Source: Azolla caroliniana
Lineage: Eukaryota; Polypodiophyta
Length of the DNA: 64,000 nt
Direction: 5' to 3'
Assembly (NCBI GenBank): GCA_043228905.1
Contig: JBHGNT010000004.1
Span: 17,732,001-17,796,000, forward strand
Position 1 is the stretch's first letter; every line of letters starts with the position of its first letter. Below, piece by piece: positions 10,093-19,215 of the stretch. Made by a program: the position numbers and the translations under genes. Below the pieces are notes generated by a model. That model worked only from the letters and a program-made list of their open reading frames with translations, was not told the origin of the DNA and searched no databases.

Positions 10093-13000
10093 AGAGGGCT
10101 GCCAAGGCGTGGGGCCGAGACAGTCCGGACACTCGGGAAAGACCCCACAGCTGTATGATAGAACCGAAACCGAAGAAACCCTGTACGATAAGTAAAAAAT
10201 TTTGCTTCTCCAACAACGGAGGGTGTATGATAGTCGGCATCGTTGGCCGAGAAAAGGCAAGGGCGGAAGTGCGACTTCGAGCGTGCGGAGTTCTCGGCCC
10301 GGACGAGGAAATCAGCGGAGCGGTGGAGGCGATCTCCTTCGATGACACCTTGGGGATGCTGAGGAAGGTAGCCGGAGAAGACCTTAATGAAGACCGGACG
10401 ATACCGGTATGTTCCGAAGAGATGTACGAAGTCATCGCGGACTTCAGTCAGGGGCTCGGGTCGGATCGGACGGCCCGAGTTAGCACGAAGTACAAGATTG
10501 TGGACCGGAAGGTAAGGCCAGTCGCGGCACCCTTACCGGAGGGCAGCGAATCCCGAATCAGAGGGGTTGCGTCGGACCCCAGTTTACGAGATCCAGTTTG
10601 CATAGGACACACCTTCACCGACGGGACGCTCCGGGAGCTCAAAATCGGTGGGGGCGGGTTCCTACTGCCGATGGAAGAGGACCGGTTTCGGAGAATGCTC
10701 AGAAGGCACGGGAAAGCCTTCGCATTCTCACCGGGAGAGATCGGGTGCGTAGACCCGACAATCGTGGAGCCGATGGTGATATTCACGGTACCGCATGTGC
10801 CGTGGAATCTCAAGCCGATTCCAATACCGAGAGCTCACATCCCGAAGTTGATGGAGCTATTGAGGCAGAAAGTCGATATGGGCATTCTCGAACCATCAAG
10901 TGCCCCATACTCGAACCGATGGTTTACCGTAGCAAAGAAAAACGGAACATTGCGCTTCATTCAAGACCTGCAACCGATCAACAGAGTGACCATTCGAAAC
11001 GTAGGAATCGGACCGACCATAGACGAGTTCGCGGAGGCCTTCGCCGGAAGGTCGATTTATTCGGTCGGTGATCTATACTCGGGGTACGACCAGTTCCAGC
11101 TAGCCGTGGAGAGCAGAGACATTACGACGATGCGAACTCCCCTCGGCCTAGTACGAATGTGTACCCTGCCACAAGGAGGGACCAACTCGGTGGCCCACAT
11201 GGTGAATGCAATGAACAAAGTACTGAGGGATTGCATCCTGGGCATCACCATGCCGTTTCTAGACGATATCCCAATAAAGGGGTGCCCGGTGGAAGAGAAG
11301 GACGAGACACTCGGGCCGGACGGATGCCGGCGATTCGTGGCAACGCACATCGACGACTACGAGAGGGTGCTACAAAGGCTAGAGGGTGCGAGGCTCACCT
11401 TCTCCGGGGAGAAATCGGCCTTCGGGCAATCGGAAATCCTGGTGGTCGGACACCTATGTGGACCATATGGCCGGAAGCCGTCTCCGGCAAAGGTAGAAGC
11501 CATCTCAGCGATGAAGACCGATTGTAGCTCGGTTACGGAAGTTCGGAGGTTCCTGGGGGCATGCGCATTCTACCACATATGGATCCTGCATTACGCCCAC
11601 GTTGCGGAGCCGCTATACGGGTTGCTGAAGAAGGGGCGAAAATTCGAGTGGCGAGACGAGCACACGGAGTCGGTTCGGAAGCTGAAGCAAGCTCTCGCGG
11701 CAGCACCGGCGCTCCGAAAGGCTGTCTACGAGAAGGATACCCCGGTATACATAACGGTGGATACGAGTCCAACCGGGATCGGATGGGTCGTCAACCAAGA
11801 AGACGAGGGCGGCATTCGGTTCTCGATCCGATTCGGCGCGAAGGTCCTCCGTGAGCGACAACGAGGGTACGCCCAGGTTAAACGCGAACTCTAGGGTATC
11901 GTTTCGGCAGTAAAGGCCGACAAAGACTACCTGATCAGGACAGAAGTGATTATCGAGACGGACTGCCTGCCAATTCTCGGCATGGTTTCCGGATGCGCGA
12001 CACCGGACCTGGCGATGCTCAGGTGGATAGCGTACATCAAGTCCCTGGACCCGGAAATACGACACATTTCCGAAAAAGACAACGCCATGGCCGACATGCT
12101 TTCGAGGGCGAGGTTTGATGGCGAGGGCGGCATGGTTTCGGAGGACGAAGAAGTCGGCGTGGACTTCTTCGAGGCGGCGTACGTGACGACCGATGGGGGG
12201 AGCACTTCGGCACTTAACGGCTTCGACGAGAGCAAGTACGACGGCGAGTGGCTATAGATCGGTGGGTTTTTGAGGACAATGACGCCGGATGCGTCATGGA
12301 CGAGGGACGAGGCCAACCGGATCCGGAAGAAAGCATACTGATTCTTTCTCCGGGACGGATACTTATGGAAGCACCCGAAGAAGAGGAACGGCGTCCCACT
12401 CCGGGTGGTGGCGATGAAGGAGGAACAGGAGGAGCTGCTGACAGCCTACCACGACAGCCCTTGGGCTGGACACCGTGGAACGTGGGCCACGTTCGAGAAG
12501 ATAAAGGGGAAGTACTGGTGGCCGGGACTGTACCGGGACGTGCATCGGTTCGTGACAACTTGCGAGAGCTGTCAGATGCACTCCGTAGTCCGACATCGGG
12601 ACGAGCTTCACCCTACGTACCCTTTGACCATCCACTTCAAATGGATGGTAGACCTGGTAACGATGCTGATGGGAGTAGGACAAATGCGGTATCTGGTCCT
12701 GGCTCGGGAAGATCTGACGAACCAGGTGGAAGGCCGGCCCCTTCAGAACAAAACGACCGCAGCCGTATGTCGGTTCCTGATCGAGGACGTGATATGCCGG
12801 TACGGGTGCGTCGGGAAGATCGTGGCTGATCGCGGGGAGTTGGACGCCGAAGAGGCCGAGGAGCTGTTCGACCGACTAGGAGTCAAGCTCTCGCTTACCA
12901 CTGCGTACAATCCAGAGGCGAATGGGAAGGTGGAGCGCGGACACGGACTGATCGTCAAGGCGTTAGTTCGGGCATGCGGAGGTCAAGTCGGGAACTGGCC

Positions 13001-13586
13001 GCGACTGCTGCCTTATGCGTTGTGGGCGGACCGAACTACGCACAGTTCGGTAACTGGATTCATGCCGGCAGAGCTCATGTTTGGGCAGAAGTCGATCATG
13101 CCGATGGAACGTATGATCTCCTCATGGGCAACCGTGGACTGGAAAGACGAGATGAGCCGGGAGGAACTGTTAGCGGCGCGCATGCGACAGCTCGAGCGAA
13201 GACCGGAGGACGTGGAGCAAGCTGCGAGGAAGCTTCGGGTGGCAAGGACGAGGAACAAAGCCCGGTTCGACCGAACGCACCGGCTCCGACCGAAGAAGAT
13301 CGAGGAAGGCGACTGGGTGTTAGTCTACGACAGCAGCCTCGACAACCAGCACCGAGCAACACGGAAGTTCGCAAGAAGGTGGTTCGGGCCTTATGTGGTA
13401 CAAAGCGCCAACGACAACGGGACGTACCACCTAGCGGAACTCGACGGCACGAGAATGGCGATACCGGTAGCTAGGAAGCGGATCAAAGCGTTCAAGAAGC
13501 GTCACGACGACGAGCCGGATCCGGTTAGCCTGGACCGCAACGACGAACGATCCGAAACCGAGGAAGAACCGACGGGCGGGGAATGA
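10093..13586 (+). pseudogene. pol (RT, RNase H, integrase) of element B
   Basis: One frame runs from the gag stop to 13586, with stops at 11892 (TAG, expected Trp), 12255 (TAG) and about 12339 (TGA). RT has LRFIQDLQPINRVTI, YSVGDLYSGYDQFQL and a catalytic FLDD in MPFLDDIPIKG (about 11255), followed by an unusual spacer with RRFVATHIDDYERVLQRL. RNase H includes VYITVDTSPTGIGWV. Integrase has the zinc site (HRGTW...TCESC) and a DDE triad: D in WMVDLVT (about 12647), D in VADRGELD, E in GKVERGH. No chromodomain. This RT layout and the protease strings resemble fungal Ty3 elements more than common plant lineages (from memory). The first Met is at 10155, but the frame is open upstream. Confidence 0.85.
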
Positions 13587-13647
13587 AGGCTGGACCGGTT
13601 TTCTCCGTCCCAACTCAATTTGGCGCATGCCGGTGGATGCGTGGTTA

Positions 13648-13659
13648 GGTGGGGGCGGA
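13648..13659 (+). other. polypurine tract of element B
   Basis: A purine-rich GGTGGGGGCGGA directly precedes the right LTR, the expected place for plus-strand priming. Confidence 0.6.
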
Positions 13660-14282
13660 TGTCGTGAAGAAAACCGTCCACAAGCGGAATCGGTGCACCG
13701 AAGCGTAGGAAGCGGCTCTTCATGCACGTGCGTCTTATGTAGTACATAGAAGATCCTAGGTAAGTAGATCCGGTAGGTAGTTAATGGGAAACGGCTCCTT
13801 TCTTGCCTATAAAAGGAGGGAGACGAGGAGGATTGAAGTATCGCGAAGTAAGAGAGGACGAAGTGCTGTCGGATTGTGGGCCGAAGGCTTCTCTCTCTTC
13901 CATACTCCGTAGCTTCTTTCTGTGCAGGTTTCATGAGGCTCGCGCTGCTCTGAGGAATGCCCGAGTGCTTTCGGTAGCACCTCCAACCTACTCCTTTCTT
14001 CCTGAGCGTTTGCGAACAAGCATCGGCATCTGTTCGCCGGCCTGTTCGGTTGTAACCGACTTCGTGCTTCTCGTTTTTTGTCTCTGTTAATATATACATA
14101 CATACCTTCGTGTCTCTCTGTGTTGGTTTCCCCGCTCGCGTCTTCGTGTCAAAGGGTCGTGTCCCTGTGGATCTACGCTCGCACCTAGTGGGTCTCTTCC
14201 CTTCTCATTTCTCTCTTGCTCTTCAGTACAAGACCCCCGAGGTCCCGCCTCATTCCACGCATCCGCGAGGAATACCTCGACA
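13660..14282 (+). repeat. right LTR of element B
   Basis: 623 bp, same length and ends as the left LTR. TATA box at 13808-13814. Followed by CCGG, the second copy of the target-site duplication. Confidence 0.95.
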
Positions 14283-14286
14283 CCGG

Positions 14287-15276
14287 GCCCGTCGACAGAT
14301 CAACGTACGGCTCAAGCAAAAGACAGATGATTTTGAGCACCTACACCGGGACTACAAACGGCTGGAAACGGAGCATAAGGAACGGATGGCCGAGCTCCAG
14401 CAGGAAGTTGATCAGGTTGCGACGGCGCTTGCCGACGAACGAGCGGAAAATACAAGACAGTTGGACGAGGAGGAGAAGGTCCGGATGGAGCTCTAGAGGC
14501 AGCAGCAGGAAGAAAAGGAGAGAGCGTCAACGGTATTGCAAAAATTACAAAGCACATATCAAACGCAATTGACGCATTACAAGGAGCAGGCGGAAGACAA
14601 CGTCAAAATCATCAAGCAATTGAAGGAGGAACGACAAGCTGCGGAGATCAAATCGTAGATGGGAACGGGCCGGATTCAGTGCATCCTCCGGGCATGGCTG
14701 AATCAGACAAAACGCTTGATTGATGAAAGCTCCGTAAGATGGTGGACAAAGTGGGCACAAAATACGGCGGAACTCCAATTGCTATGGGCAGACATGGCAT
14801 ACCGGCAGAAGGAAGGAGAGGATTGTTACACGTTGACTTCCGAGGACTTCACCGCCATACGGGACGAGCTGGCCGAAGACTTCCAAGTCCTGGCGGATGA
14901 ACAGCTGGTGCAGGTCCGGCAACTCGTAGCTCAGCTAGACGATGATAGGTTGGACGATCAAATCCAGTTTGAAAGCTACGAGCGGTCCCGGGTTCGGGAA
15001 GCGGCAACGGTTAACCTTAGTGATGAGGAACCGTCGCCGAACGAGGGCCAGGCTGGAACTAGTCAACCGGAGACCACTACGACGGAGGGAGCAACGACAG
15101 AAACGCCGGTGTCAGAGCAACAAACGGAGGAGCAGCCGCAACAGCCACCAAAGGACCAGTCGCAACAGCCATCAACGGAGCAGCAACAGCAACCACAACC
15201 ACAACAACAACCAATTCCAGATGAACCATTGGAGACTCTCGAACAAAGCATTCTGGATATTTTGGACGAAGAATAG
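14287..15276 (+). pseudogene. ORF3 of element A, C-terminal part after the element B insertion
   Basis: Removing element B and one CCGG joins codon GAC CGG at 7299 to GCC CGT at 14287 with no frame change. The coiled-coil reading then continues (LKQKTDDFEHLHRDYKRLE). Stops TAG at 14494 and 14656 break it. The last open part begins at Met 14659 and has TWKWAQ-like Trp-rich and acidic segments, then a Gln/Pro/Thr-rich tail (about 15060-15225) of CAA/CAG/CCA repeats, ending at TAG 15274. Function unknown; coiled coil and Gln-rich tail suggest a structural or RNA/protein-binding role. Confidence 0.6.
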
Positions 15277-15359
15277 CAAGGGTCGGATGGTGGATTCGAC
15301 GTACAAGGTACTGTCCCACGGGCGTGCCATGTGTTACCGGCCGGCAAAGGAGTCCAGAG

Positions 15360-15765
15360 TGTGAAACAGAGGAGTTATTTAATTATTAGGAATGGTTGTA
15401 AGTAAGCTATTAGTGTGGACGGACGGACCGGAATCGGTATGCCGTTCCGGATTCGGACCGATCCCGAACAGGTGCGGATGGCACCGTTTTGTACTACAGA
15501 CCGGAAACCTATTTAAAGGTCCGGATACAATGTAATGAGCAGCGGTTAATTAATAAAGCTTAGTGTTTTTATCTCTCTGTGTTAATTGCCATTCTGCATT
15601 CATTGTTATATCTTACGCGTGTGATTATTAAGGACGATCTTGCTAAGTAGCCTAATTAAGTCGGATTAATCGTTGAGTCTAATCCTATTGCCGTAACACC
15701 CCTTTGGTGAAGTGTCTTCCGTAGACACCCTGTGTTAGGCCATTGTCCGGCCCTAAGAGTTAACA
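15360..15765 (+). repeat. probable right LTR of element A
   Basis: A region starting TGTGAAAC and ending TTAACA follows ORF3 by about 85 bp. It has a TATA-like CTATTTAAAG (15509-15518) and an AATAAA signal (15552-15557) in promoter-to-polyA order. LINE coding sequence begins immediately after. The left LTR is outside the window, so the ends are not confirmed by comparison. Confidence 0.6.
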
Positions 15766-18700
15766 ATGGAAACATGGATCGATGGATTCGAGTGGGGGAC
15801 AAATCCACGAGGGAATTCTTCCGATCCAAGGGACCGAGGCACGCTAGAACAATGATGCGCAGCCTCAACCGAGAGGATGGAACGATCAGTGAGGATGGCG
15901 ATGAAATGAGGATTATTGCCACGAGTTACTACAAGCGACTACTTACCGAAGATAATATGACCACAGGGGACGACACACGAGAAGATATTATCCTCTAGAG
16001 CACACCCACGAAAGTCACGATGGAAATGAATACATGGCTCGTGCGTCCCATATCAAACATCGAGATATGGGAGGCCCTCTCCGATTTGGATGCATATAGT
16101 TGCCCCAGAATCGATGGCCTCACTCCTCACTTTTTCACGTGCCTCTGGGACACTATTAAAGAAGACCTCCTCTAGGCATATGAGGAGATCATCACCTCTA
16201 GAAACATGCCAGAGGAATTTGGCTAGGGGATGATACATCTCATTCCTAAAAGTGGTGGGAGTGCCAACGACATTAGTAAGTGGCGGCCCATAACTCTTCT
16301 CAATACTGCCTATAAGTTGCTTGCAAAAACCGTGGCACGCCGCTTAGCAGCACTTCTCCTTCAACTCATTCATCCGTCCCAGATAGGTTTCATTAGAAAT
16401 CGGAGCATCCTAGACAACCTTTTCTTGTTTTGGGAAGCACTAGCCCTTGCCAAGCGTACCAACAACAAGGTAGGTGTGGTGCGCCTAGACTTTGAGAAAG
16501 CATATGACAAGGTATGCTGGAACTTTCTAGAAAGTGTGATGAGGAAACTCGGCTTTCAAGAGTCATGGATCGAAGGCATTGCAGGACTTTATAGGAACGC
16601 CAGCAGTTGTGTTTCATTAGCAAGTGAAAGGGGCCCCTTCTTCCGACTATTGCGGTCTGTACGACAGGGATGCCCACTGGCTCCATCCTTATTTCTATTA
16701 TACGCCGAAGCACTCTCTAGCTTTCTCAACTCGCGACAACTAAACCTATGTGGTCTTCGTGTGCCGCACTCTTACCAAAGCCTCCTGGATATAGAATTTG
16801 CAAATGACACCACAGTCTACCTACAAGGGGACTTGGAAAATCTACAAACGCTAGAAAGTGGTTTAGACGTATTTTGCAAGAGATCTAATGCCATGATCAA
16901 TTGGCACAAATCCTATGCAGTATGGCTTTCTCATGAAGCACATCATGCGTGGCACCCCCATCCCGCTTTCAAGTGGATCAATCAAGGAGCGAGTACCAAA
17001 CATACCTCCGGAGACTATGATTGCACTAGTTATTCACTCCATTCGACAAAAGTTGATATGTTGGAGTTCGAAAAAACTCTCGCTAGCGGGGCGCATCATA
17101 ATGGCAAATCAGGTATTACTCACAACAACGTGGTACAACCTATCATGCTGGACAATATCCAAGGAAAGTATACACCAGATTCAGCGATTGGTACGCAACT
17201 ACATTTGCTCTGGTAAGAGAGATCATACAACCCGGGCCAAGGTGGCGTGAACTATACTCACATCACTTGAGTTGAGAGGAGGATAGGGTCTTATTGATCC
17301 CCTCTCAAAATCAAAAGCCCTACTCGCCAAATTTGTGGTGCAAGGACTCCAACCAGGGAATGATTGCAGGAAAATGTTGTTGCGGTCACAGTTCCCTTAC
17401 TTTAAGCCAAAAAAAGGGGCCAATTGGGACCCCCAAACTAGATGGATTCTAAACATGGAGCTCAAACCTAGTTTCTCCTGCCAATTGGAGGATAGATTCA
17501 ATGCATCCATGTAGAATGTGTGGTGTGACATTAGACGAGGGCTCAAGTGCGATCAACCTAACTCTGAACCTGCTTGGCTCAGTCAATGTATCCAATGGAA
17601 CCCATGTATCAGAGATGAATCTAATCAATTAATTGGATCAAGTAAGGGGTTGTCATGTGGATACATTGCGGAAGGTCCAGGAAAAAGTATAGAATGTTGG
17701 AGATGGTAATGGATAGGCTACGAGGAGGAGGGTTCTTTGATCCCAAGAGGTAGGGAAACACCAGACAAGATCGCAAGCTCAAAATTGCAAGACAACGAGA
17801 CGCCAACACAGAATAAGGCAATTCGAGTACTAGCGTATACTGGGCATAAATGGATTGTAGATCTTGATCCTGTCAAAGTCCAACCAGATTGGCACATATG
17901 TACTCACAAAAACACATGGCTACATAAGGTTAGTTGGGACCCTTTGCAATAGACATGGCATGATCCTTACGCGGGGCAAGGAAGCAAACCCATCCCTTTC
18001 TTTCAATGCCATATTCTAGCTGCTCAAACCGCCCGAGAGCCGGTTGCTGCAAAGGTATGGCAAACGTATCAAGTTCCTCACACAATTATCACCAAGTTTT
18101 GGATAAAAAACTGGAAACAACAACACGCACGACAAATCACCACTTTCCAATGGTTGTTAATGCATAGGTCACGACGAATCCCTTCCTTTCAATGCCATAT
18201 TCTAGCTGCTCAAACCGCCCGAGAGCCGGCTGCTGCAAAGGTATGGCACACATATCAAGTTCCTCACACAATTATCACCAAGTTTTGGATAAAAAACTGG
18301 AAACAACAACACGCACGATGAATCACCACTTTCCAATGGTTGTTAATGCATAGGTCACGACGAATCCCTTTCTTTCAATGCCATATTCTAGCTGCTCAAA
18401 TCGCCCGAGAGCCGGCTGTTGCAAAGGTATGGCACACGTATCAAGTTCCTCACACAATTATCACCAAGTTTTGGATAAAAAACTGGAAACAACAACACAC
18501 ACGACGAATCACCACTTTCCAATGGTTGTTAATGCATAGGTCACTACCGGTTGGTGCATGGCAGCGTGGGACCCTTAGCTCTCCTAATTGTATAGTGTGC
18601 CTCAATGCAATAGAATCAATCCGACACGCTTTGTGGGACTACCCAGAGGCCCATCGAATATGGCAGGGGGTTGGCCGCTTATTGTAATTATGCCATGTGC

Positions 18701-19215
18701 AAGGCTTAATCATGTGGGAAAATATATGTTGGCTATCATGGCAGGCCCCAATTGACAGATATGAGCATCAGGAGGGGATGGCTTTGATGATAAAAGCACA
18801 AGAGGTTATTTTCTCCACCATCGACAATGTCCACTCAACTCCTATCAATGCCAAATCTCAAGTTGTGTTGGAATTGGTCAGCCCAATAACTCTCTAGACT
18901 CTATGGAAACAACGATGTAGACGGGTTTTCTCCAACCAAACTGCTCAGCCAACAGTGTTAATGCAAGAGATATGGAGTGAAGTTGTAGCCACTCTAAAAA
19001 GCCAATATGATGGCCTCAAGGGCGACTCCGATGGAGTTGAAAGACAACGACTAGCCTTCATCCAGCAATGGTCAGCCTCCCCCTTTATTGAGTCGGTGGG
19101 CATCCACATAAGGTGGACCTATCGCATCCCTCCAAGGATTTGTATATATTAATCTCATATGTAAAATTTTATAACTAATGGAAGGAGTTTTTTTGGAAAA
19201 AAAGAAGAAAAAAAA
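15766..19215 (+). mobile_element. L1-type LINE H (ORF2 C-terminal half), 5' part cut off by element A
   Basis: Coding starts mid-protein at MDRWIRVGDKSTREFF, the linker before RT in plant L1 elements. RT runs 16230-16890 (RPITLLNTAYKLLAK, RLDFEKAYDKVCW, RQGCPLAPSLF). The catalytic motif reads FANDT instead of FADDT (about 16797-16811), so a catalytic Asp is lost. A frameshift near 16900 moves to the frame 16915-17250. The zinc-binding RVT domain follows (FQWLLMHRSLPVGAW with CIVC and H, about 18510-18640) after a tandem triplication. The element ends in an A-rich stretch near 19190-19215. Stops are mostly TAG (about 15996, 16173, 16224 and later). Dead copy. Confidence 0.85.
17992..18544 (+). 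repeat. in-frame 186-bp tandem triplication in LINE H
   Basis: The string TTTCAATGCCATATTCTAGC starts at 18001, 18187 and 18373: exact 186-bp spacing, 62 codons. Copies differ by only a few bases; the second has a TGA where the others have CAA or CGA. The unit encodes the segment just before and into the zf-RVT domain. Confidence 0.95.

Larger units (their letters stand above)
7300..14282 (+). mobile_element. complete Ty3/gypsy LTR retrotransposon B nested in element A
   Basis: Two 623-bp LTRs (7300-7922 and 13660-14282) with TGTCG...CGACA ends flank gag-pro and pol. The four bases before the left LTR (7296-7299) and after the right LTR (14283-14286) are both CCGG, a target-site duplication. 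By eye the LTRs differ at about twelve positions with no indels (about 2 percent), mostly transitions, so this is a recent insertion relative to most repeats here. Base composition is GC-richer than the host genes. Pol resembles Ty3 elements typical of basidiomycete fungi. Confidence 0.93.
1..15765 (+). mobile_element. Ty3/gypsy LTR retrotransposon A, 5' end outside window, interrupted by element B
   Basis: The order gag, protease, reverse transcriptase, RNase H, integrase is that of Ty3/gypsy. It is followed by a third long ORF and a right LTR (15360-15765). The left LTR and gag start lie before base 1. Gag through integrase stays in one reading frame from base 2 to 5125, broken only by in-frame stops (146, 215, 1163, 1166, 1481, 2597, 3317, 4661) and by no indel. 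The extra ORF after pol and lack of a chromodomain suggest a Tat/Athila-like non-chromovirus lineage; the exact lineage is inferred from memory of motifs. Bases 7300-14286 are a later insertion (element B plus one target-site copy). Confidence 0.9.
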
